Source: Bacteroidaceae bacterium
Lineage (GTDB): Bacteria > Bacteroidota > Bacteroidia > Bacteroidales > Bacteroidaceae
Length of the DNA stretch: 9,450 nucleotides
Direction: 5' to 3'
Assembly: GCA_900768625.1 (NCBI GenBank)
Contig: CAAGDO010000270.1
Coordinates: 1-9,450, forward strand
Shown here: piece after piece, positions 1 through 6,760 of the stretch
How the letters are laid out: each line of letters opens with the position of its first letter
Position numbering within the stretch: position 1 is the first letter of the stretch
The notes under the pieces: generated by a model
The model's database searches: none
What the model was told of the DNA's origin: nothing
What the model saw: the letters and a program-made list of their open reading frames with translations, nothing else
Translations under genes and position numbers: made by a program

Positions 1-1
1 G

Positions 2-109
2 GAAAGCAACGAGTACGCTCACGACATTGTGGCTTTCGAGATAGCCGGTGACAGTCTGCGACCATTGTATAGCTATAACATTGATTATAGTCAAACAGAA
101 GTGGTTTGA
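2..109 (+). CDS. 3' end of an unidentified protein gene (partial)
   Basis: An open frame enters from the left edge and runs 35 codons to a TGA at 107-109. The peptide contains AHDIVAFEIAGDSLRPLY and ends YSQTEVV. I do not recognise the family. The mix of charged and aromatic residues and the ordinary codon use look like a genuine C-terminus. The next small gene begins only 14 bases after the stop, on the same strand, which suggests co-transcription. The true start and size lie outside the window. No function is assigned. Confidence 0.5.
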   Translation, partial: ESNEYAHDIVAFEIAGDSLRPLYSYNIDYSQTEVV

Positions 110-123
110 GAAAATGTTCATTA

Positions 124-303
124 ATGGCTACGCCCTCAAAACGAGATAGTGTAAATGCCCAATCAAGTTTCAAAATCCTCCATTGTGGCCCTAAAAACAG
201 AGTTCTCGAAATAGAAGCTGAGGAAGTCGCATTCATCACTGATTTCAAGATTCTGGTTGAAAATCACTATAAAGACCTGAAAGTCGAAAATGATAAAAAA
301 TAG
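124..303 (+). CDS. small hypothetical protein, 59 aa
   Basis: An ATG at 124 opens a 59-codon frame ending in TAG at 301-303. A TTG at 106 in the same frame would add six residues, but it overlaps the end of the previous gene and the ATG is preferred. The protein is soluble and charged: a Ser/Lys/Arg-rich N-terminus, then a segment FKILHCGPKNRVLEIEAEEV that looks like two beta strands, then an acidic and lysine-rich tail. No family recognised. It starts 14 bases after the upstream stop, and its last 14 bases overlap the start of the following membrane-protein frame (290), an arrangement typical of translationally coupled small genes. It may instead be the remnant of a larger decayed gene. Confidence 0.45.
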   Translation: MATPSKRDSVNAQSSFKILHCGPKNRVLEIEAEEVAFITDFKILVENHYKDLKVENDKK

Positions 304-511
304 AGACATGGGAATAAAGACATTCTTTGCATCACTAATGATGCTGATAACCATAGCCGCTATGTGTTCACCGCTGTACCTCATTTGGCTCGGATTTACG
401 ATGAACGGCTCTGCATTAGTGCGTATAGGCCTGATAGTCGTCGGACTTATCCTGTGCCGGTTATTTAAGCCCGTATCTAACTTGTTTGACAAGAGATTCA
501 GATGGTTTTGA
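290..511 (+). CDS. small two-helix membrane protein, 73 aa
   Basis: A 73-codon frame from ATG 290 to TGA 509-511; an in-frame ATG at 308 (MGIKTFF...) is an alternative start giving 67 residues. Two hydrophobic stretches are clear: about residues 11-36 (rich in L, I, M, A and ending LYLIWLGF) and about 43-59 (LVRIGLIVVGLILCRLF). Both ends are basic (IKNRDMGIK; KPVSNLFDKRFRWF), so by the positive-inside rule both termini should be cytoplasmic with a short outside loop near MNGS. I do not recognise the family. The overlap with the preceding 59-aa frame and the hairpin terminator 37 bases after the stop make it the likely last gene of a short operon. Function unknown. Confidence 0.55.
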   Translation: MIKNRDMGIKTFFASLMMLITIAAMCSPLYLIWLGFTMNGSALVRIGLIVVGLILCRLFKPVSNLFDKRFRWF

Positions 512-547
512 GAAATGCAGTATGTGGTGCGCAAGAATGATAGATGG

Positions 548-596
548 AAAAAGAACACGATGATTATACGTTACGCGTGATCATCGTGTTCTTTTT
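548..596. terminator. bidirectional hairpin terminator between convergent genes
   Basis: A perfect 17-bp inverted repeat pairs 548-564 with 580-596 (AAAGAACACGATGAT against ATCATCGTGTTCTTT, plus flanking A:T pairs) around a 15-base loop. The right arm runs into a T tract (592-598) and the left arm begins with an A run, so it can act as an intrinsic terminator on both strands. It lies 36 bases past the + strand membrane-protein gene and 22 bases past the stop of the - strand sensor kinase, so it probably serves both. Confidence 0.88.
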
Positions 597-618
597 TTGT
601 CCATTCGGGCTGCGCAGA

Positions 619-2481
619 TCAGCATGTGATGCACACGCTGCGGTTTCCTTCGCTGTCGGTCGTGCATTCCATTCTCGCTTCGATGCTTTTCAGGCGTTCG
701 GCAGTCGACTGCAGGCCAATGCCTTCCGTTGTTGATGGAGCGGTCGCGGAAGAAACGGAAGATGCAGAAGCGCCGTTGTCCGTGAGCGTAAGGACAACGG
801 TGGAGTTCTTCATCTTCAAGTCGAGGGAGAAGCGGGTGATATGGGCATGTTTGATGAGGTTGGTCACGTGTTCCTGCACGATACGGTAGAGCTGATGGCC
901 CTTTTGCGGATTGAGCGATGACCAATCAGCCTTGCTGTCAATCTGTTGCGTGACTTCGAAACGCCCCATTTCTTTCAACTTGAACATCATGGCCGAGAGC
1001 ATCTGGTCGAGCGTGGCAAATTGCATGTTGGGGGGCATGAGTTCGTGGGAAATCTCGCGGATTTCATTGCGCACCTGATGGAGTTGGCTGGTGGCATCTT
1101 CGATGTCGGCCGAAGCAGAAAGTTGCATTTCGGCCACCAGGAGGTCGTTGCACACTCCGTCGTGGAGTTCTTGAGCCAGACGTTTGCGTTCGGTTTCCAC
1201 TCCGTCAATGTAGCGTTTCGCCTCAGCCAGTTGCGTCTTGCGGCGCTGCTGGCGGTGCCACACCATCACACCGATGCCGCCAATCAGCAGAAGCAGACAG
1301 GCAGATGTCAATCCAACGCCCAAACGCCATTGCTTCAATTCCGCCTGGGCAGCATCCTTTTCGAGGCTGACGATTTTGAATTCCTTCTCGCGTGCGTCGT
1401 AGCGGGCTGCAGCATCGCTTGCCGTCTGTTGGATGTTGAGTTGCTGGATGGAGTCGCCCACATAGTAGGCTTCGCGGTAGAAATAGCAAGCGCGGTCGGC
1501 TTGTCCCACTCCTTCGTAGGCGCGTGCCACCATGAGGAGCACCTTGTCGCGCTCCGACGAAACCGCAGGCCCATTCTCATAGAGCATCAAGGCCGACTTG
1601 AGGGCTGGAGCCCACTGCTTCGTCACGAAATAGAAATTCACCTTGGCATGTTCCAGTTGCATTCGTTCCACGCCGTCTGGGGCCAGATCTTTCACGATTT
1701 TGTCGGTATGGGCAATGATGGGCGGGATTTCATCATAGCGCTGCGGCATCTGCGTGAGAAGCGTGATGAGGGGCGAGAGGCAGCACGCTTCCGAAAGCGG
1801 CTCGTGGGCCTTCTGTGCGATTTCAATTCCCTTACGCAGGTAGCGTTCGGCGTCGGTGAAGGTTTGGGGGGAATAGGTGCAGATGGTACCCAGACCGGCA
1901 TATACTTGTGCACGAAGGGCAGGTTCGGCAGCGTCCTCATATTTCAGTGCGTTGAGGAGCATGCTTTTCGTGTCGTCGGTACGTCCCACCCGGCTGCATA
2001 GCGCAGCATAGTTCTGATACCCGGAGAACGCCAGTTGGCGGTTGTGTTTCACGCCGTATTCAATCACCTCTTCATAGCATTTGGAGGCCTCCTCGAAGCG
2101 TTGCAGGCGGCTGTAGCATATGCCCATGCTGCAAAGCTGGTTGTATTTCTCCTGAATGTTCTTCTGCTTTTGGGCCGTGGCATGTGCGCGTTTGAAGTGC
2201 TGCAACCCCTTTTCTGTCTGTCCCAAGGCCACAAGGGCTTCGCCGCGGGCAGCTTCGATGGTGATGAGATCTGCTCCCCGCACTTTAGCGCGGGCTGCGC
2301 GGTCGGCATAATGGAGGGCCGAATCGGGTTGGGATGTGCTGAATATGCGGGCCATTTCGGCCAACAGGTGCGGGGTGGCACCTTCCTTCCGCATCTGCCG
2401 GCGGAGGGCTTCAGTCTGCGGTTGTGCAAAAGCGGTGAAGCTGGCAGCAAAGAGGAGAATGAGGGTAAAGATTTTCTTCAT
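619..2481 (-). CDS. TPR-containing sensor histidine kinase (HisKA_3 type)
   Basis: A 620-residue membrane sensor kinase. Residues 1-19 are a signal peptide (MKKIFTLILLFAASFTAFA). Residues about 25-345 are helical repeats of TPR type, for example around 114-142 and 186-223, predicted periplasmic. A heptad-like linker (about 345-386) leads to one transmembrane helix near 387-408. The cytoplasmic part has a HisKA_3 dimerisation helix with phospho-acceptor His440 in AQELHDGV, then an HATPase domain with N-box Asn541 (RIVQEHVTNLIKHA), G1 Asp568-Asn-Gly and G2 Gly587-Ile-Gly-Leu. Proteins of this build normally phosphorylate a LuxR/NarL-type response regulator; none is encoded here, so it is an orphan within the window. 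Oddities: Asn445 replaces the Gln of the HDxxxQ motif, the second Gly of G1 is absent, and the ATP lid is a Ser/Ala/Thr-rich stretch (571-585). It has its own predicted promoter at 2555-2586. The ligand cannot be inferred. Confidence 0.93.
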   Translation of the reverse strand: MKKIFTLILLFAASFTAFAQPQTEALRRQMRKEGATPHLLAEMARIFSTSQPDSALHYADRAARAKVRGADLITIEAARGEALVALGQTEKGLQHFKRAHATAQKQKNIQEKYNQLCSMGICYSRLQRFEEASKCYEEVIEYGVKHNRQLAFSGYQNYAALCSRVGRTDDTKSMLLNALKYEDAAEPALRAQVYAGLGTICTYSPQTFTDAERYLRKGIEIAQKAHEPLSEACCLSPLITLLTQMPQRYDEIPPIIAHTDKIVKDLAPDGVERMQLEHAKVNFYFVTKQWAPALKSALMLYENGPAVSSERDKVLLMVARAYEGVGQADRACYFYREAYYVGDSIQQLNIQQTASDAAARYDAREKEFKIVSLEKDAAQAELKQWRLGVGLTSACLLLLIGGIGVMVWHRQQRRKTQLAEAKRYIDGVETERKRLAQELHDGVCNDLLVAEMQLSASADIEDATSQLHQVRNEIREISHELMPPNMQFATLDQMLSAMMFKLKEMGRFEVTQQIDSKADWSSLNPQKGHQLYRIVQEHVTNLIKHAHITRFSLDLKMKNSTVVLTLTDNGASASSVSSATAPSTTEGIGLQSTAERLKSIEARMECTTDSEGNRSVCITC

Positions 2482-2554
2482 AAAGGATGTGGCATTAGAA
2501 TTTGATGCACGGAATGGAGTGTATTCGCTTTCGTTGGGAGGAGAGCGACGGTTG

Positions 2555-2586
2555 CAAAGATAGACAATACCATGGACAATCGCAAG
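2555..2586 (-). promoter_or_regulatory. predicted Bacteroidota-type promoter of the sensor kinase
   Basis: On the - strand, 2562-2555 reads TATCTTTG, a perfect match to the TAnnTTTG -7 consensus. A -33-like CTTG lies at 2586-2583, 20 bases upstream. Transcription would start near 2548, giving a leader of about 65 bases before the ATG at 2481. The spacer contains the direct repeat GACAAT (+ strand 2563-2568 and 2575-2580) around a CCATGG. With a terminator just upstream at 2601-2656, the kinase should be transcribed separately from the peptidase gene. Confidence 0.6.
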
Positions 2587-2600
2587 GGATATTCAAAAGA

Positions 2601-2656
2601 AAAGCCTTGCGGCTGGCCCATGCGCTGGAAAGCGTGTGGGTTGGCCGCAAGGCTTT
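2601..2656 (-). terminator. intrinsic terminator after the M16 peptidase gene
   Basis: A perfect 13-bp repeat pairs 2601-2613 (AAAGCCTTGCGGC) with 2644-2656, with four further pairs (CCCA/TGGG) inside and a roughly 20-base apical loop. Read on the - strand, the hairpin is followed by CTTTTCTTTTG, a T-rich run. It begins 60 bases after the peptidase stop (2716) and ends transcription before the kinase promoter. Confidence 0.8.
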
Positions 2657-2715
2657 GTATTAGGGAGAAAACGCTTGAAGGGAATGATGAAGATTCCCTT
2701 CAGTTGCGTTTCGCG

Positions 2716-5538
2716 TTATTCCGTGAAATCAGCGGGAAGCATGCTGATGGTGCAACGGTTCATATGCTTGAGCACCACGTCGCGGGCGAAGGCCTGAACG
2801 TCGGCGGGCTTGAGTGCTTTGAGGGCATTCTCGTAGCCGGTCTGTTCGTCCTTGTTCCAGGCGATCTTGCTGGTGATGAGGCTCATCCAGTATTCGTTCT
2901 TCTTCTGGCTGTCAGCGAAGTCCTTGAGTTCGAAGGTCACGACCTTCTCGAGTTCTTCAGCCGTCACACCCTTTGTAGCCACATCTTCGAGGCCCTGCTT
3001 CATGAGCAGGAGAGCAGAGTCAAGCTTGGCGGGCTTCACGGGGCAGTAGATCTGAATGTTGTAGCTCTCGCGGGTACCGAACTGAGCCGAGCAATTTGCA
3101 CCGACACTGTAGGCGATACCAGCATCCTCACGGATGCTCTTGAGGTAGCGCTGTGTGAGCACTTCGCCAAGTGCGTTGGCCACCACGGCGTTCTTCACGT
3201 TGTAGGCCAGCGGGCCGTTCCAGTACTGGATGATGTTGGCCTGAGGCGTTTCCATCGTGCGACGGAAATGATTGTCGTGGATGCCGCTTACAGGAGCGGA
3301 GATCTTGGAAGCGTCGTAGGTCTCGCGCTTCTTCTGAGCCTTGAGGGGAGCAATGTACTGCTCGGTGAAGGCACGGAGAGAATCGAGGTCGAAAGCACCG
3401 GTGAAATAGAAGTCGAAATCACCACCAGCGTTGAAGCGCTCGCTGTAGATGCGACGGATGGTGTTATAGTCAGCATCCTTGAGGTCCTTCATGTGGATGT
3501 TGGCCATGCGCGGGTTGTGGCCATAGATTGTGGCGTTCACAGAGTCGCGGAAAGCAGCCTGCGGGTTCTTCTCGACGTTCTCGAGCTGTGTGCGGAGCAG
3601 GTTGATGAAGTTGTTGTAGGCATCCACGTCGTTGGCGGGAGTCTGGAAGCGGAGGTAGATGAGCTCGAAGAGCGTGCGGAGATCCTTCGGAGTGGACTGT
3701 CCGCTGAGTGTTTCAGTGGCCTGGCCGAGGTTTGCGCTGACGGAAGCCTGCTTACCGGCCATCTTCTTCTGCAATTCGGTGCTGGAGAAGTTGCCCAGAC
3801 CTGTGCTGGCCATCACGCTGGGGAGGAGTTCCACGTTGACGCGGTCAGCATCAGCCGTGCGGCTCTTACCGCCGAAGCTCAAGGCCTCAAATTGCACTTC
3901 AGAGTTGTTGAAGTCCGTTTGCTTGAAGAATACGCGCGCACCGTTGGAGAGCGTCCAGCAAGTGTAGCCGAAGTCAGACTTCTGCTCCTTGGTGATCTTG
4001 CCCTTCTTGGGGAGTTTCGGCACGAGCGGCTCGTTCTTCACGTTGTCAACGTAAGCTTCGAGTTTTGCCTCATGGGCAGCAGCCACGGCCTGCTTGAACT
4101 GGTCGACGGTGGGAATCACGACGCCTTCCTTTTCAGGATACATGGCGAACACAACGAAGTTCGTGTCGGTGCGAGCCGTCAGTTCCTGGAAGACAGCGTT
4201 GAATGCCGCTGCGGGAAGCTGCGGAGCCATCATCTTGTAGAGACCATATTCCGTTTCGAGGTCGGGAATGGCATTGCCTTCGAGGAAGTGGCGTACATAC
4301 TGCGGCACGTAGAAAGAGTTCTCCTGCTTGTCGCGGTTGTTGTAGATCGTTTCGATTCTGCTGAGGAATTCCTCGCTGGCGCGGCTCACCTCTGAAGCGT
4401 TGAATCCGAAACGCTTCACGCGTTCAATCTCTTCCATCACCATCTGGAGCGCCTCAGCGTCCTTGCCGGGTTTGGGGAGAATGCCGATGGTGAAAGCATC
4501 CATCGTCTTCGACATGATGTAAGTACCGTCGCTGGCACCGGCAGCATTGAACGGGCAGTCAGCCTTCTGTGAGATTTCCTGCAAACGTTCGTTGAGCATT
4601 GAAGAAGCCACGGACGTCATGTAGTTGAGCTGGAGGAACATGGGTGTGTTGCGGTATTCCTCGGGGATGGGGTCATGTTTGAACATCACCTCGATCATGC
4701 CGCGCTGCTGTTCCTTATCCTTGTCGATGATGTAGATCGGCGTGTCGTTGGCGGGCACGGGATAGTGCTCGTAAGCGGCAGCGTTCTCCGGCATCTTGAT
4801 CGGCGAGAAGAGTTCCTTGATTTTGGCTTCAATCTGGTCAACGTCGATGTCGCCCACCACGATGATACCCTGAAGGTCGGGACGATACCACTTCTCGTAG
4901 TATGCGCGGAGTTCAGCCGGCTTGAAGTTGTCGACCACGCTCATCAGACCGATGGGGTAGCGATGGCCGTAGCGTGAACCCGGATAGAGGTTGGGAAGGT
5001 TACGCTCGAAGATACGACCCTGTGCGCTGGAGCGCATACGCCATTCTTCGTGGATGACGCCGCGTTCCTTGTCGATTTCGGCGGGATCGAGTGTCAGACC
5101 GTCAGCCCAGTCGCGGAGGATGAGGAGGCAGGAGTCCACATTGTTGGGCGTAACGGGCACGTCGTCGATGTTGTAGACCGTTTCGTCGGTTGCCGTGTAG
5201 GCATTGAGGTTCTGTCCGAACTTCACACCGATTGTTTCGCAATACTTTGTCAAGTGGTCACCGGGGAAGTGGTCCGTACCGTTGAAGCACATGTGTTCGA
5301 GGAAGTGGGCGAGACCGCGCTGGTTTTCCTCTTCCTGCACAGAACCCACCTTCTGCGCGATGTAGAAGTTGGCTCGGTGTTCAGGCAAAGCATTGTGGCG
5401 GATGTAGTACGTCAGTCCGTTGGGCAGTTTGCCGTAGCGTACGGCTTTGTCCATCGGCAGCGTAGGCATCTGCTGGGCGATTGCCGGCATCACGATGCAT
5501 GCCAGAAGCAACAGCCAGAGGGCTTTGATTTTATTCAT
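2716..5538 (-). CDS. secreted M16 (pitrilysin/insulinase) family zinc peptidase
   Basis: A 940-residue full-length two-half M16 protein. Residues 1-21 are a signal peptide (ALWLLLLACIVMPAIA, cleavage before QQ), so it is exported to the periplasm. The N-terminal half carries the inverted zinc motif HxxEH at His78-Phe-Leu-Glu81-His82, followed by the usual CFNGT; the third ligand is probably Glu165 in ERGVIHEEW. A typical RPDLQGIIVVGD strand near 220-232 marks the second subdomain. The C-terminal half (about 525-940) repeats the fold without a zinc motif, and has the Arg/Tyr pair in SIREDAGIAYSV (about 803-811) seen in the non-catalytic half of M16 enzymes. Family members degrade peptides inside a clam-shell chamber; the substrate is unknown. 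The first ATG after the promoter fits the signal peptide well. It is transcribed alone, with a terminator at 2601-2656. The antisense strand is also open for 607 codons, taken as a shadow. Confidence 0.96.
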   Translation of the reverse strand: MNKIKALWLLLLACIVMPAIAQQMPTLPMDKAVRYGKLPNGLTYYIRHNALPEHRANFYIAQKVGSVQEEENQRGLAHFLEHMCFNGTDHFPGDHLTKYCETIGVKFGQNLNAYTATDETVYNIDDVPVTPNNVDSCLLILRDWADGLTLDPAEIDKERGVIHEEWRMRSSAQGRIFERNLPNLYPGSRYGHRYPIGLMSVVDNFKPAELRAYYEKWYRPDLQGIIVVGDIDVDQIEAKIKELFSPIKMPENAAAYEHYPVPANDTPIYIIDKDKEQQRGMIEVMFKHDPIPEEYRNTPMFLQLNYMTSVASSMLNERLQEISQKADCPFNAAGASDGTYIMSKTMDAFTIGILPKPGKDAEALQMVMEEIERVKRFGFNASEVSRASEEFLSRIETIYNNRDKQENSFYVPQYVRHFLEGNAIPDLETEYGLYKMMAPQLPAAAFNAVFQELTARTDTNFVVFAMYPEKEGVVIPTVDQFKQAVAAAHEAKLEAYVDNVKNEPLVPKLPKKGKITKEQKSDFGYTCWTLSNGARVFFKQTDFNNSEVQFEALSFGGKSRTADADRVNVELLPSVMASTGLGNFSSTELQKKMAGKQASVSANLGQATETLSGQSTPKDLRTLFELIYLRFQTPANDVDAYNNFINLLRTQLENVEKNPQAAFRDSVNATIYGHNPRMANIHMKDLKDADYNTIRRIYSERFNAGGDFDFYFTGAFDLDSLRAFTEQYIAPLKAQKKRETYDASKISAPVSGIHDNHFRRTMETPQANIIQYWNGPLAYNVKNAVVANALGEVLTQRYLKSIREDAGIAYSVGANCSAQFGTRESYNIQIYCPVKPAKLDSALLLMKQGLEDVATKGVTAEELEKVVTFELKDFADSQKKNEYWMSLITSKIAWNKDEQTGYENALKALKPADVQAFARDVVLKHMNRCTISMLPADFTE

Positions 5539-5590
5539 TTTATGTTAGTTTGATGGTTATTGTTTGTCTCTTAGACGCAGCGCACAGCTG

Positions 5591-5625
5591 TTTTGCTACA
5601 AAGAAGGGCGCTTTTTTCAGCAAAA
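5591..5625 (-). other. leader hairpin of the M16 gene mRNA
   Basis: On the - strand, TTTTGCT (5625-5619) can pair with AGCAAAA (5597-5591). The A-rich and T-rich tracts inside (GAAAAAAG against CTTCTTTG) continue the stem with a bulge and one mismatch to a CGCC loop. It would begin about 10 bases after the predicted start of the M16 transcript. A 5' hairpin of this kind may stabilise the message or regulate it. It has no T tract behind it, so it is not a terminator. Confidence 0.4.
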
Positions 5626-5641
5626 TGTTCTTTTGTGAGTG

Positions 5642-5649
5642 CAAATGTA
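5642..5649 (-). promoter_or_regulatory. predicted -7 box of the M16 peptidase promoter
   Basis: The - strand reads TACATTTG at 5649-5642, a perfect TAnnTTTG box, placing the transcription start near 5635 and giving a leader of about 97 bases. No convincing TTTG is present at the expected -33 position (near 5670), so another upstream contact or an activator may be needed. A second, poorer candidate (CTTCTTTG at 5606-5599) is nearer the gene. Confidence 0.5.
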
Positions 5650-5810
5650 GCCATTTCTCTTCACTGATAGGGTATGAGTAACGATTTTTTGCAGCTTGGA
5701 AGCCGTAAGAGTGGGCGAACGGAGCATAGCCTTCCCATAAGATATTTCGTTAAATGGATGGCGTCTGTGCGAGTGTCGAAAGCGAAGGCCGTTTGGGGCA
5801 AGAACCAAAA
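5650..5810. other. non-coding part of the 355-base gap between the HAD and M16 genes
   Basis: Between the M16 promoter and the HAD terminator there is no credible start codon with a gene-like reading frame. On the - strand one frame without an ATG stays open from about 5752 to 5541 and passes through the promoter and leader; its translation includes KNRYSYPISEEKWLHLHSQ. I believe similar translations turn up in front of other genes in Prevotella-like genomes, which would make this a repeated upstream element rather than a gene, but that is memory and unverified. Confidence 0.35.
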
Positions 5811-5844
5811 ATCCGACGGTCCTGTCGTTGCAGGGCCGTCGGAT
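5811..5844 (-). terminator. intrinsic terminator after the HAD phosphatase gene
   Basis: ATCCGACGGTCCT (5811-5823) pairs with AGGGCCGTCGGAT (5832-5844) over 13 positions with a single imperfect pair and an 8-base loop. Read on the - strand, the stem ends in GGATTTTTGG, a T run. It lies 49 bases beyond the HAD stop codon and ends the methyltransferase-HAD unit. Confidence 0.82.
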
Positions 5845-5893
5845 GGATGATGTTGTTCTGATGTGTAAGGGGTTGGCCGGATGGGGCAAAGGG

Positions 5894-6697
5894 TCAGGCG
5901 ATTGCCTGGAGTGCTTCTGCCACTCCGTCCTCGTCGTTGCTTTTCGTCACGAAATCGGCTGCTGCGCGCACTTCGGGAGCCGCATTGGCCATGGCAACGC
6001 CCATGCCGGCGAAGCGGAGCATGGAGAGGTCATTGTATCCGTCACCGAAGGCGATGAGGTCCGTCGGGTTGAGCTTCAGGATGGAGAGGAGACGCTGGAG
6101 TGAGAGCGCCTTGTCGATGCCCTTCGGCACGAGTTCGATGAAGAACGGTGCGGAACGGAAGAGGTCCATGCGGTCGCCCACGAGTTCGAGCAGTTCGGCC
6201 TCGGCGCGTACCATGTCGGTCGGGTCACCCGTCATCAGCAGTTTTGTGGGCTGGGAGGGGAGTGAGGCGAGGAGATTGTCGACGTGGCGGATGTTCATGT
6301 TGTTGATGCGCGATTCCTCTTTGACGTAGCGGTCGTAGGGCATTTCGGTGAGGATGTCGCTACCTGTGTAGCCCAAAAGGGCAAGGCCGTGCTGGCGTGC
6401 GTAGCCGTGGAGCATGGGGAGCACATCGGCCGGCAGGTGTTTGGCATAAAGTTCCTCTTTGGTGCGCCAGTCCACGATCTTTCCGCCATTGTAGGAAAGC
6501 ACGTAGCCTCCGCGTGTGCCCATTTCCAGGCATTCAGCCACTCTTTCGATACCGTAGGTGGGGCGTCCCGAAGCGAGCACCACGACTGATCCTTGGTCCA
6601 TGGCTTCGAGCAGACGTTGGCGGGTGTGGGGAGTGACTTCCTTTTTCGAGTTGGTGAGTGTGCCGTCGAGGTCGAGGGCAATCATTCGATACTTCAT
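5894..6697 (-). CDS. Cof-type HAD-IIB family phosphatase
   Basis: A 267-residue cytoplasmic phosphatase of the Cof/YbiV-like branch of the haloacid dehalogenase superfamily, at the usual length. All HAD motifs are present: motif I Asp9-Leu-Asp11-Gly-Thr (nucleophile Asp9, acid/base Asp11), motif II Ser43 in LASGRP, motif III lysine in VPKGIDK (Lys192 or Lys196), and motif IV GDGYND with Asp219 and Asp223 for Mg2+. The region between motifs II and III (about 85-185) is the type IIB cap that decides the substrate. Relatives hydrolyse sugar phosphates, flavin nucleotides or pyridoxal phosphate with broad specificity, so the physiological substrate cannot be named. The start is the only in-frame ATG that preserves motif I. 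It lies 63 bases after the RNA methyltransferase with no promoter box between them, so the two are likely one transcript ended by the hairpin at 5811-5844. Confidence 0.95.
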   Translation of the reverse strand: MKYRMIALDLDGTLTNSKKEVTPHTRQRLLEAMDQGSVVVLASGRPTYGIERVAECLEMGTRGGYVLSYNGGKIVDWRTKEELYAKHLPADVLPMLHGYARQHGLALLGYTGSDILTEMPYDRYVKEESRINNMNIRHVDNLLASLPSQPTKLLMTGDPTDMVRAEAELLELVGDRMDLFRSAPFFIELVPKGIDKALSLQRLLSILKLNPTDLIAFGDGYNDLSMLRFAGMGVAMANAAPEVRAAADFVTKSNDEDGVAEALQAIA

Positions 6698-6760
6698 GAT
6701 GGGTGTCTTTCGTTAGTCTTTGTGTTTCTGAAGTAAGTGCTATGATGTTTTTGTGTGTTT

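Noticed and set aside
946..2001. 351-codon open frame on the + strand opposite the sensor kinase
   Set aside because: It lies within a clearly recognised kinase gene, has no promoter or family resemblance, and its composition (many His, Phe and Gly) is that of an antisense shadow.
2572..4395. 607-codon open frame on the + strand opposite the M16 peptidase
   Set aside because: The opposite strand encodes an unmistakable full-length M16 enzyme with signal peptide and zinc motif. The antisense translation is rich in Val, Leu, Glu and His with no recognisable domain, as expected for a GC-biased shadow frame.
5617..5889. 90-codon - strand frame between the HAD and M16 genes
   Set aside because: It runs through the HAD terminator hairpin and ends inside the M16 leader. 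The peptide has no protein-like pattern.
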